The notes beneath the pieces were generated by a model, which was not told where the DNA came from, made no database searches, and was given only the letters and a program-made list of their open reading frames with translations. This document shows positions 55,180 to 62,829 of a DNA stretch of 64,000 bases, one piece after another. Source of the stretch: Amycolatopsis xylanica (GTDB lineage Bacteria > Actinomycetota > Actinomycetes > Mycobacteriales > Pseudonocardiaceae); assembly GCF_900107045.1 (NCBI RefSeq), contig NZ_FNON01000002.1, positions 744,001 to 808,000 on the forward strand, in the 5' to 3' direction. Position numbers and translations under genes: made by a program. Position 1 is the first letter of the stretch. The number at the start of each line of letters is the position of its first letter.

Positions 55180-56214
55180 ATGGCTCCGCCCCGCTCCTCC
55201 CGGCCGACCCAGCGCGACATCGCCGAAATGGCCGGCGTCTCCATCACCACCGTGTCGCACGTTGTCAACGGCACCCGCGCGGTCGCCGAAGAGACGAAGG
55301 CCGCGGTGCTGCGCGCGATCGAGACGACCGGGTACACCGGCGACGCCATCGCCCGCTCGCTGGTCACCGGCGGCACGCGCTCGCTGGGCGTCGCGATCTC
55401 CTTGCTGGCCAACCCGTACTTCGCCGTTTTGATGCAAGCGATCGAGCGCGAGGCCGCGAAAGCGGGCTACACGGTCCTGCTCGCCGACACGCACGACACC
55501 GCCGACACCGAGCGCGAAACGGTGCGGACACTGCGGTCCCGCCGCGTCGACGGCCTGCTGATCACGCCGTCGCCCGGCGACGGCTCGGTGATCAACGAGC
55601 TGGTCGCGCTGGACATGCCGACCGTGCTGGTCGACCGGGTGACGACGCGGACCGACGTCGACCAGGTCGGGTCGGAGAACATCCAGTCCACCTCGGCGTT
55701 GACCGCGCATCTGGCATCGCTGGGGCATCGCCGGATCGGCATGATCAGCGGCGCGGCCGGATTGACCACGAGCGACGAGCGGACGCTCGGCTACCGGCTC
55801 GGGCTCGGGCGCTCCGGGTTGACGTTCGCCGCGGAACTGGTGCAGTGCGGGCATTCCTCACGCGAGGGTGGGGCGCTGGCGTTCAACACGCTGCTCGCTT
55901 TGCCAGAGCCACCAACGGCTTTGGTCGTCGCCAACGACTCGATGATGGTCGGGGTGCTGCACGAAGCCCGCCGTCGCGGCCTGAAAATCGGCACCGACCT
56001 GCCGGTCGTGGTCTACGACGACGTCGAGTGGGCGGACCTGGTCGACCCGCCGCTGACGACCATGGCCCAGCCGATCGACGAGATCGGCACGCATGCGGTG
56101 AGGCTGTTGCTGGCAAGGATCCACGACCCCGGCCGCAAGCCGGAAACCGTACGCCTGTCACCGGTTTTACGTCACCGAGAGTCGTGCGGCTGCGGCCCCG
56201 TTCACCCACATTGA
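55180..56214 (+). CDS. LacI-family transcriptional regulator
   Basis: A 344-residue regulator. The HTH is RDIAEMAGVSITTVSHVVNG and the hinge region TGDAIARSLVTG; the sugar-binding domain starts SLGVAISLLANPYFAVLMQA. ATG 55180 gives the correct HTH position. It most likely controls the divergent sugar operon through the palindrome at 55137. A TTA codon occurs near the end (SPVLRH). Confidence 0.92.
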   Translation: MAPPRSSRPTQRDIAEMAGVSITTVSHVVNGTRAVAEETKAAVLRAIETTGYTGDAIARSLVTGGTRSLGVAISLLANPYFAVLMQAIEREAAKAGYTVLLADTHDTADTERETVRTLRSRRVDGLLITPSPGDGSVINELVALDMPTVLVDRVTTRTDVDQVGSENIQSTSALTAHLASLGHRRIGMISGAAGLTTSDERTLGYRLGLGRSGLTFAAELVQCGHSSREGGALAFNTLLALPEPPTALVVANDSMMVGVLHEARRRGLKIGTDLPVVVYDDVEWADLVDPPLTTMAQPIDEIGTHAVRLLLARIHDPGRKPETVRLSPVLRHRESCGCGPVHPH

Positions 56215-56302
56215 TGGTTCTTCCAGCCCATCGGGTTCGCACGACCGGATGACACCCGATTAGCAGTTATGGTCGGCCTCAACGCGAGTAGGGGCTTGGT
56301 GA

Positions 56303-57169
56303 ATGACTGCACTGTCACCGGAATTGCCGTTGTGGGACACCCATGTCACCCTCCGGTTCGGCGTCGCCATGGCGGTGCACGCCGACCCGTATTCGGGTGA
56401 GCTGCTGCAAGCCATCAAGAGCGCGGCCGCCGAGGCGGGCTGCACGATCCAGGTCGCCGACACCGGTGACAGCGTTTCCGAAGAGGCCGCGGTCATCCGC
56501 GCACTGCGCGCCGATCAGGTCGACGGCGTGCTGCTCATCCCCGCCATCGGCGACGACGCGGTGATCAACGGCCTGGTCCGCATGGGCGTGCCGACGGTAC
56601 TCGTCGACCGCCTGGCCACCCGCACCGACGTCGACCAGGTCGGCACGGAAAACATCCAGTCGATGTCGACGCTCGTCAAGCATCTGGTCAACCAGCGGCA
56701 CCGGCGCATCGGCCTGATCTCCGGCAACCCCGGCTCCAGCGTCACACTCGAGCGCGAGACCGGCTTCCGCAACGGCCTCGGCCGCGCGGGCCTGCGCTGG
56801 AGCAAGGACGTCGTCGTCTGCGGCGAGTCGACGCCCGGCGGCGCGGCCAAGGCGATGAAGAAGCTGCTCGACGGCTGGCCCGCGCCGACGGCCCTGGTCG
56901 TGGCCAACGAGGCCATGCTGATCGGCGTCCAGTACGAGGCGCATCGGCGCGGTATCAAGATCGGGACCGACCTCGCGGTCGTCGGCTACGGCGACGGCTT
57001 GTGGACGCGGAACGTGTGCTCACCGCTGACCACCATGTCGCAGCCGATCGCCGAGATCGGGCGGAAGGCCATGCACATGCTGCTCTCGCGGATCGCGGAG
57101 CCGGAACGGTCACCCGAGACCGTGCGGCTCGCGCCCAGCTTCCACCACCGCTCTTCCTGCGGCTGCTGA
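56303..57169 (+). CDS. LacI-like ligand-binding protein without DNA-binding domain
   Basis: A 288-residue paralogue of the LacI regulator just upstream (shared VDQVG.ENIQS, HRRIG.ISG, and PLTTM.QPI.EIG segments). It starts directly at the sugar-binding domain (LRFGVAMAVHADPYSGELLQ) with no helix-turn-helix. ATG 56303 has only 88 bases of non-coding sequence before it, so no HTH is hidden. It could form mixed dimers with the regulator or bind sugar alone. No signal peptide is seen. Confidence 0.85.
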   Translation: MTALSPELPLWDTHVTLRFGVAMAVHADPYSGELLQAIKSAAAEAGCTIQVADTGDSVSEEAAVIRALRADQVDGVLLIPAIGDDAVINGLVRMGVPTVLVDRLATRTDVDQVGTENIQSMSTLVKHLVNQRHRRIGLISGNPGSSVTLERETGFRNGLGRAGLRWSKDVVVCGESTPGGAAKAMKKLLDGWPAPTALVVANEAMLIGVQYEAHRRGIKIGTDLAVVGYGDGLWTRNVCSPLTTMSQPIAEIGRKAMHMLLSRIAEPERSPETVRLAPSFHHRSSCGC

Positions 57170-57180
57170 CCCGCCGGGGT

Positions 57181-57222
57181 CGTGAGTGGTACGGCCGGTT
57201 CTAACCGGCCAGCTCACTCACG
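57181..57222. repeat. Family A palindrome, imperfect copy
   Basis: CGTGAGTGGTACGGCCGGTT faces AACCGGCC-AGCT-CACTCACG around a CT spacer; four bases in the right arm differ. It lies 12 bases after the HTH-less LacI-like gene. Confidence 0.8.
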
Positions 57223-57249
57223 ACCTATGCCTCCGCCTCGCCAGGCATC

Positions 57250-57300
57250 GCACGAAAGCCCCGTTCGTCACGCTCACGGTGACAAACGGGGCTTTCGTGC
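57250..57300. repeat. Long inverted repeat (GCACGAAAGCCCCGTT arms)
   Basis: GCACGAAAGCCCCGTT (57250-57265) pairs exactly with 57285-57300, and the stem continues imperfectly inward through GTCAC/GTGAC. The GAAAGCC element resembles the family B arm. Confidence 0.8.
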
Positions 57301-57311
57301 GGTGCTGCGCG

Positions 57312-57363
57312 GGGGTCGTGAGCGTTGCGGGCGGTTAGAACCGCCCGCAACGCTCACGACCCC
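57312..57363. repeat. Family A palindrome, 25-base perfect arms
   Basis: Left arm begins GGGGTCGTGAGCGTTGCGGG and ends CGGTT; the right arm is its exact complement after an AG spacer. This is the longest perfect stem of the family in the window. Confidence 0.85.
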
Positions 57364-57500
57364 TGACCTGGCGAAACGTCGGCCGCGCTGGCGCGCGGGG
57401 GTGGGCGAGGGGAACCCCTGCTGCATCTAACGCAGCAAACCTTCCACTCGCGCGGCCCACGAAACGTGGGCTCCTCTTGGCCACGCCGTGTGCCGGGAGT

Positions 57501-57542
57501 CGTGAGTGTTTTGGCCGGTTAGAACCGGCCGGAACACTCACG
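57501..57542. repeat. Family A palindrome overlapping the GH76 stop codon
   Basis: CGTGAGTGTTTTGGCCGGTT faces AACCGGCCGGAACACTCACG with two mismatches and an AG spacer. The TGA stop of the GH76 gene (57538-57540 on the minus strand) lies within the right arm. Confidence 0.8.
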
Positions 57543-58506
57543 ACGTCAGGGTTGCGGCGGCTTCGAGGAGCATCCAGGCGCCGAGCTGGATAGAGAGATC
57601 GCGTGATTCCGCGAGGGTCGCCGGGGTCGACCAGTCGGGGCCGTAGACCGGGCCGTCGGAGGTGTCGAGGGCGTTCGCGGTGCAAGCGGCGGCCGAGGTC
57701 AGGACCAAAGTCCTTGCGACAGAAGCGGATTCGCCCTCGAGGCGTTGAGCCGCCAAGGCGAGATAGCGGGCAGTGATCCCCGCGAAGAGACCGCCGTCGC
57801 CGCCGCCTTGGCCGCGAAGGACGCCGCCGGGCGCACAATGCGAGGCCACCGCGAAGATCGTGCGCGCGGCGGCCTCCACATTGGACACTTCGAGGCAGGC
57901 GCCGAGGTAAACCCCTTGGCAGTACGTGTAAATGTGCTTGACGAACTCGCCCGTGTCGGGGCGGAAGCCGTCCCAGACCAAGCCGGTCGAAGGGTCCACC
58001 AGCAGCGAGGACATCCAGTCGACGATCGCCTCGGCGCGGGACAGGTCGCCCGCGCGGGCGTGGAAGATCGCGGCCGGGCCGTTGGCGGGGGCGTTCTTGA
58101 ACTGGTCGCCGCGACGCCACCAGATGCCGCCGCCCGCGTCGGAGGTCCAGCCTTCGTACAGCTGCGCGGAAATCGCCGCCAACGGCGAGGAGACCTCGAG
58201 GCCCGTGCGCTGGAGTGCGAGGCCGAGCCAGGCGATGTCGTCGTAGTAGTCGTTGGTCCAGCGGCCGAAGTTGCGCAGGCGCACCGAGCGGACGAACCGG
58301 GCGATCAGCGCGGCGCGGGCAGGCGACGGAGCGCGGAGCTGGGCGTCGATCAGGCAGTCGAGGAGGTGCGCCTGCCACCAGTAGTTCCAGTGCCAGTGGA
58401 CGCGGTCGCCCGGCGACGGGGGCCAGTGGCTGCGGCCGAGTGCCGTGCCGGGGAGGGCCCAGAGCCGTCGCAGGTGCCTGCCGAGTACTGCCTCCTCCGC
58501 GTTCAT
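57538..58506 (-). CDS. Glycoside hydrolase family 76-like (alpha-1,6-mannanase-type)
   Basis: A 322-residue alpha/alpha-barrel protein. The paired aspartates NDYYDDIAWLGLAL match the GH76 catalytic motif, with WHWNYWWQAH and GGIWWRRGDQFKNAPANGPA as substrate-cleft aromatics. No signal peptide is present, so action on an internal or re-imported mannan-like glycan is likely. ATG 58506. The stop codon and last codons are shared with a family A palindrome. Confidence 0.85.
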   Translation of the reverse strand: MNAEEAVLGRHLRRLWALPGTALGRSHWPPSPGDRVHWHWNYWWQAHLLDCLIDAQLRAPSPARAALIARFVRSVRLRNFGRWTNDYYDDIAWLGLALQRTGLEVSSPLAAISAQLYEGWTSDAGGGIWWRRGDQFKNAPANGPAAIFHARAGDLSRAEAIVDWMSSLLVDPSTGLVWDGFRPDTGEFVKHIYTYCQGVYLGACLEVSNVEAAARTIFAVASHCAPGGVLRGQGGGDGGLFAGITARYLALAAQRLEGESASVARTLVLTSAAACTANALDTSDGPVYGPDWSTPATLAESRDLSIQLGAWMLLEAAATLTS

Positions 58507-58530
58507 GAGGTCATCCTTGCTTGTGCGAGG

Positions 58531-58548
58531 ACATACCGCTCGGTATGT
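58531..58548. promoter_or_regulatory. TetR-type operator before the molybdoenzyme gene
   Basis: ACATACCG-CT-CGGTATGT is a perfect 8-base inverted repeat in the 49-base gap between the GH76 and molybdoenzyme genes. The ACATACCG half is common in TetR/AcrR operators. No TetR gene adjoins, so the regulator must be encoded elsewhere. Confidence 0.65.
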
Positions 58549-58555
58549 TCGGGTG

Positions 58556-60706
58556 ATGACGACTGCCCATGTGACCTGTCCCCTGTGCGAGGCCACTTGC
58601 GGCCTGGATGTCACGTTCGACGAGAAACAGCTGATCAGCCGCATCACCGGCGACAAGGAAGACGTCTTCTCCGGCGGCTACATCTGCCCGAAGGGCGCGT
58701 CGCTCGGCGCGCTGCACGCTGACCCGGACCGGCTCACCAAGCCGCTGGTCAAGCGGGACGGGCAGTTCGTCGAGGTCGGCTGGGACGAGGCGTTCGCCGA
58801 GATCGACGCCCGGCTGACGCCGATCATCGAGCAGCACGGGCGCGACGCCGTCGCCGTCTACGCTGGCAATCCGTCGGTGCACAACATCGCGCAGACGCTG
58901 TACGGCCGGGTGTTCTACAAGGCGCTCGGCACCAAGAACTTCTACTCGGCGACCTCGGTCGATCAGCTGCCCAAGCACATGTCCTCGGGTTTCCTCTTCG
59001 GTGACCCGCTGGCGATCCCGGTCCCCGATGTCGACCGGACCCAGTACCTGCTGATCCTGGGCGCGAACCCGCTGGTGTCCAACGGCAGCCTGATGACCGC
59101 GCCGGACATGCGCGGCAGGCTCAAGGCGATCCGCAAGCGTGGCGGCAAGATCGTGGTCATCGACCCGCGGCGGACCCGCACGGCCGACGCCGCGGACGAG
59201 CATCACCCGATCGTCCCCGGCACCGACGCGCTGCTGCTGTTCGCCATGGTCAACACGGTGTTCGGCGAGGAGCTGGTGAAGCTCGGGCACTTGGCGGAGC
59301 ACCTCGTCGGTGTCGACGAGGTGCGTGAGCTGGCCGCGCCGTTCACGCCCGAGGCCGTCGCGCCGAAGGTGGGCATCGCCGCCGACGAGATCCGGCGGAT
59401 GACCCGTGAGCTGGCCGCGGCCGAGTCCGCTGCCGTCTATGGGCGGATCGGCACCACCACGCAAAGCTTCGGCACGGTCGCCAGCTGGCTGGTCGACGTG
59501 CTCAACGCGCTGACCGGCAACCTCGACCGCGCGGGCGGTGCGATGTTCCCGTTCCCCGCCGCGGGACGGCCGGTCGGGTCGGCGAAGAAGCGGCAGTTCC
59601 GGGTCGGCCGCTATCACTCGCGGGTGCGCGGCTACCCCGAGGTGTACGGCGAGATCCCGGCCGCGACGCTCGCCGACGAGATCGAGACGCCCGGCGAAGG
59701 CCAGGTCCGCGCACTGGTGACCGTCTGCGGCAACCCCGCGCTCAGCACGCCGAACTCCGGACGGCTCGAGGGCGCGCTCGCGCAGCTGGAGTTCGTCGTC
59801 TCGCTGGACGTCTACCTCAACGAAACCTCGCGCCACGCCGACGTGATCCTGCCTGGTCCGTCACCGCTGGCCAGGCCGCACTTCGACCTCGCGTTCTACC
59901 AGCTCTCCGTGCGCAACGTGGTGAACTGGACCCCGCCGACGTTCGAGACCGACGTGCCCGGCGAGTGGGAGACCCTGCTGCGGCTTACCTCGATCGTCAC
60001 CGGGCAGGGCCCGAACCCGGACATCGCCGCGCTCGACGACTTCGTCGCGGCGACCGTCGCGAAGAGCCAGGGCGTCGACCCGGCGCTCGTGGCCGGCCGG
60101 ACCGGACCCGCGCGGCTGGTCGACTTGATGCTGCGCGGCGGTCCCTATGACCTGACGCTCGCCGATCTCGAAGCCGCCCCGCACGGCATCGACCTCGGGC
60201 CGTTGACGCCGCGCATCCCGGACGTCCTCAGCACGGAGAGCGGCAAGGTCGAGCTCGCGCCCGCCGCGATCACGGCCGACGTGCCGCGCCTGCTGGCCGA
60301 GCTCGACGTCACCCGCGATGGCCTGCTGATGATCGGGCGACGTCATGTCAGCTCGAACAACTCGTGGATGCACAACGTGGAAGCGTTGGTACGCGGCGGA
60401 AATCGCTGCACCGTGCAGGTGCACCCCGACGACGCGACCCGGCTCGGGCTGACCGACGGCGGGCTCGCGCTGGTGAATTCGCGGGCGGGCAAGATCGAGG
60501 TGCCGGTCGAGGTCACCGACGAGATCCGGCCGGGCGTGGTCAGCATCCCGCACGGCTGGGGGCACGATCTCGACGGCACCCGCACCCGCGTCGCGACCGC
60601 GCACGCCGGCGTGAACTCGAACATCGTCGCCGACGAGACCTTGCTCGACGCGTTGAGCGGCAACGCGGTCTTCAACGGCATCCCCGTCGAAGTCGCTCCC
60701 GCGTAA
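58556..60706 (+). CDS. Molybdopterin-dependent oxidoreductase
   Basis: A 716-residue protein of the DMSO-reductase/formate-dehydrogenase family. The N-terminal 4Fe-4S motif is CPLCEATCG with a later CPKG. It has NPLVSNGSL, DPRRTRTADAADEHHPIVPG (molybdopterin binding), and a C-terminal molydopterin-binding domain (VSSNNSWMHNVEALVRGGNR, HGWGHDLDG). The metal-ligand position near SATSVDQLPKH lacks a Cys or Sec, so the ligand is probably Ser, Asp or absent. No Tat signal, hence cytoplasmic. The substrate is unknown. ATG 58556 follows the TetR-type palindrome. Confidence 0.85.
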   Translation: MTTAHVTCPLCEATCGLDVTFDEKQLISRITGDKEDVFSGGYICPKGASLGALHADPDRLTKPLVKRDGQFVEVGWDEAFAEIDARLTPIIEQHGRDAVAVYAGNPSVHNIAQTLYGRVFYKALGTKNFYSATSVDQLPKHMSSGFLFGDPLAIPVPDVDRTQYLLILGANPLVSNGSLMTAPDMRGRLKAIRKRGGKIVVIDPRRTRTADAADEHHPIVPGTDALLLFAMVNTVFGEELVKLGHLAEHLVGVDEVRELAAPFTPEAVAPKVGIAADEIRRMTRELAAAESAAVYGRIGTTTQSFGTVASWLVDVLNALTGNLDRAGGAMFPFPAAGRPVGSAKKRQFRVGRYHSRVRGYPEVYGEIPAATLADEIETPGEGQVRALVTVCGNPALSTPNSGRLEGALAQLEFVVSLDVYLNETSRHADVILPGPSPLARPHFDLAFYQLSVRNVVNWTPPTFETDVPGEWETLLRLTSIVTGQGPNPDIAALDDFVAATVAKSQGVDPALVAGRTGPARLVDLMLRGGPYDLTLADLEAAPHGIDLGPLTPRIPDVLSTESGKVELAPAAITADVPRLLAELDVTRDGLLMIGRRHVSSNNSWMHNVEALVRGGNRCTVQVHPDDATRLGLTDGGLALVNSRAGKIEVPVEVTDEIRPGVVSIPHGWGHDLDGTRTRVATAHAGVNSNIVADETLLDALSGNAVFNGIPVEVAPA

Positions 60707-60717
60707 GGACCCAAGAC

Positions 60718-60768
60718 CGGGATAAAGCGGGCTTAACTCCGCAGCGGAGTAAAGCCCGCTTTATCCCG
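60718..60768. terminator. Family D palindrome, bidirectional terminator
   Basis: CGGGATAAAGCGGGCTT (60718-60734) pairs with its complement ending at 60768; between them ACTCCGC-A-GCGGAGT extends the stem. It lies between the convergent molybdoenzyme and SpoU genes. It belongs to the same family as repeats inside OYE-1 and mftF. Confidence 0.8.
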
Positions 60769-60772
60769 TTTC

Positions 60773-61432
60773 CTACCAGGCGTTCTTGAGGTCGGCGTGC
60801 TGGCGTATCCAGGTGTGCATCACGATGCCCGCCGCCACGCCGGCGTTGATCGAGCGCGTCGTGCCGAATTGCGCGATCGACACCACGAGCGAAGCCGAAG
60901 CTTGGGCGTCCTCGGACAGACCCGGTCCCTCCTGTCCAAAAAGGAGGATCGAATTCCTAGGCAGATCAACGGTTTCCACCGGCACTGAGCCCGGCGTGTT
61001 GTCGACGGCCACGATCGCGAGCCCGGAAGCCGAGGCGTAGGAAACGAGACCCGAGACGTCCGCGTGGTGCTCGAGATGCTGGTATCGGTCGGTGACCATG
61101 GCGCCGCGGCGGTTCCACCGGCGGCGGCCGACGATGTGCACGGCCGCGGCCGCGAAGGCGTTGGCGGTGCGGACGACCGTGCCGATGTTGTGATCGTGCT
61201 GGAGGTTCTCGATGGCCACGTGGAACGGGTGCCGACGGCTGTCCACATCGGACACGATCGCCGAGCGGCGCCAGTACCGATACGCGTCGACCACGTTGCG
61301 GCGGTCGCCGTTTTCGAGCAGCTCGGGGTCGTACCGCTCGTCGGACGGCCACTCGCCTTCCCACGGGCCGACGCCGACCTCTTCGCGGGCGACCCACTCG
61401 GTGGGCCCGGTCTCGTCCGGCTCAGCAGTCAC
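60773..61432 (-). CDS. SpoU/TrmH-family RNA methyltransferase
   Basis: A 219-residue SAM-dependent 2'-O-methyltransferase. The knotted domain motifs are present: HNIGTVVRTANAFAAAAVHI, LLFGQEGPGLS, and TTRSINAGVAAGIVMHTW. A short N-terminal extension precedes it. GTG 61432. It targets tRNA or rRNA, which one is not readable. In M. tuberculosis a similar gene lies near pyrE (Rv0380c, from memory). Confidence 0.92.
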   Translation of the reverse strand: MTAEPDETGPTEWVAREEVGVGPWEGEWPSDERYDPELLENGDRRNVVDAYRYWRRSAIVSDVDSRRHPFHVAIENLQHDHNIGTVVRTANAFAAAAVHIVGRRRWNRRGAMVTDRYQHLEHHADVSGLVSYASASGLAIVAVDNTPGSVPVETVDLPRNSILLFGQEGPGLSEDAQASASLVVSIAQFGTTRSINAGVAAGIVMHTWIRQHADLKNAW

Positions 61433-61446
61433 GCACTGATTGTCGC

Positions 61447-61836
61447 TCAGCCCAGGCTGACGCGGTGCGCCGGTGCGTCGTCGAGGTGACGGTGGCGCCA
61501 GCGCTGGTAGGCGCCGACGTAGGAGATGACGACGACCGCCAGCGCGATGACCACGACCATCGGCAGCATCGGCCGCGGGAACACGGTGCCGTAGAGGTAG
61601 TAGGCGTTGAACCCGCCCGGCAGGTCACCGAGGCCCTGCTGGTGCCGGAAGTAGTTCTCGAGCGCGGTGAACGGGCAGGGGATCGGGAAGACGTTGACCA
61701 GCACGCCCCAGAGCACGGCGGCCATGTGCGCGAAGATGAGCTTCGGCCAGCGCCAGGCGAGGAACCCGCCGAAGCCGATCGCGAGCAGCGCGAGAATGTG
61801 CACAGCGACCGTTATGTCGGCTAGTACTCCGGCCAT
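61447..61836 (-). CDS. DUF2784 membrane protein
   Basis: A 129-residue protein with about four hydrophobic segments: DITVAVHILALLAIGFGGFL, LIFAHMAAVLWGVLVNVFPI, and a C-terminal helix MLPMVVVIALAVVVIS. The PIPCPFTALENYFRHQQG motif is typical of DUF2784. Function is unknown. It lies 14 bases upstream of the SpoU gene in its operon. Confidence 0.85.
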   Translation of the reverse strand: MAGVLADITVAVHILALLAIGFGGFLAWRWPKLIFAHMAAVLWGVLVNVFPIPCPFTALENYFRHQQGLGDLPGGFNAYYLYGTVFPRPMLPMVVVIALAVVVISYVGAYQRWRHRHLDDAPAHRVSLG

Positions 61837-61947
61837 CGCTACCCCCTTTACGATCCCCGGTCACTTTCGACCGTACTCCGGGAACGCTGAGAATGCGTCG
61901 ACATAACGACCTGCCGACACAGAGTTCAACCCAAAGCTTGAACTCGT

Positions 61948-62175
61948 TTACCCAGCGTGTGGGCTCGGCGGCGGATCTTCGGGGAATTGGGGGATGCGGC
62001 CGGGTGGAGGCGGCGGCGTCTCGCCGGGAGGGAAGTCCGGCTTCTTGCCCGGGTACTGAGTGGGCGGCTCATGAGGATATTGCTCCGGCGCGCCTGGCGG
62101 CTTTTCGCGGCGCGGGAACGGTTTCGGCTTGCCGGGCGGCTCCGGTGGGGTGCCCGGCGGAGGCGGGGTGTCCAC
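61948..62175 (-). CDS. Proline-rich small protein
   Basis: A 75-residue protein of about one-third proline (TPPPPGTPPEPPGKPKPFPR), without signal or membrane segment. GTG 62175 has GGCGGGGG upstream. It lies between pyrE and the DUF2784 gene. Low complexity makes it hard to tell from chance, but same-strand placement supports a real gene. Confidence 0.45.
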   Translation of the reverse strand: MDTPPPPGTPPEPPGKPKPFPRREKPPGAPEQYPHEPPTQYPGKKPDFPPGETPPPPPGRIPQFPEDPPPSPHAG

Positions 62176-62235
62176 GTACTCGACGTTACCCCCGCCTCAC
62201 GCTGGGCGCAGGCTGATCCGCTACCGGCGAACGGG

Positions 62236-62829
62236 CTACAGGCCCAGGTCGTCCTTGCCGAGTAGGTAGCGGTACTCGAGGCCTTCCTTCTCGACAGCCT
62301 CGCGGGCGCCGGTGTCACGGTCGACGACCGTCGCGACGCCGACGACGACGGCGCCCGCCTCACGCAGCGCCTCGACGGCGGTCAGCACGCTGCCGCCGGT
62401 GGTCGAGGTGTCCTCGACGGCCAGCACGCGCTGGCCCAGCACCTCGACGCCTTCGATGCGCCGCTGCATGCCGTGCGTCTTGAGCGACTTGCGGACGACG
62501 AACGCGTCGAGCACCACGCCGTCGGACGCGGCCGAGTGCAGCATCGCGAGCGCGACCGGGTCCGCGCCGAGCGTCAGGCCACCGACCGAGCCGAAGTCCC
62601 AGTCCGCGGTGAGCTGACGGAGCAGCTTGCCGATCAGGGGCGCGGCCGCGTGATGCAGCGTCGCGCGCCGGAGGTCGATGTAGTAGTCGGCTTCCTTGCC
62701 AGAGGCCAAGGTCACTTTGCCGTGCACCACGGAAAGATCCGTGACCAGCCTCGCCAATTCGAACTTCGCCGCTTGATCCAATCCGGGGTACGCCACGGCT
62801 GGGATCCTCGCACACGCACTCTCAGTCAT
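62236..62829 (-). CDS. pyrE: Orotate phosphoribosyltransferase
   Basis: A 197-residue enzyme that joins orotate and PRPP to make OMP in pyrimidine synthesis. The PRPP motif is VLAVEDTSTTGGSVLTAVEA; LASGKEADYYIDLRRATLH and the flexible loop FVVRKSLKTHGMQRRIEG are clear. ATG 62829 overlaps the end of the FtsX-type permease gene by eight bases. Matches Rv0382c in the mycobacterial order, from memory. Confidence 0.95.
   Translation of the reverse strand: MTESACARIPAVAYPGLDQAAKFELARLVTDLSVVHGKVTLASGKEADYYIDLRRATLHHAAAPLIGKLLRQLTADWDFGSVGGLTLGADPVALAMLHSAASDGVVLDAFVVRKSLKTHGMQRRIEGVEVLGQRVLAVEDTSTTGGSVLTAVEALREAGAVVVGVATVVDRDTGAREAVEKEGLEYRYLLGKDDLGL

Larger units (their letters stand above)
57170..57537. 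other. Intergenic region packed with palindromes
   Basis: No gene is seen. It contains family A copies at 57181-57222 (imperfect), 57312-57363 (25-base perfect arms) and 57501-57542, a further long inverted repeat at 57250-57300, and a family E half at 57421-57451. It separates the convergent LacI-like and GH76 genes. Confidence 0.75.

Noticed and set aside
55063..55854. N-terminal extension of the sugar-binding protein
   Set aside because: The lipoprotein signal starts at ATG 55062 with a strong ribosome site; upstream is the operator and the LacI gene.
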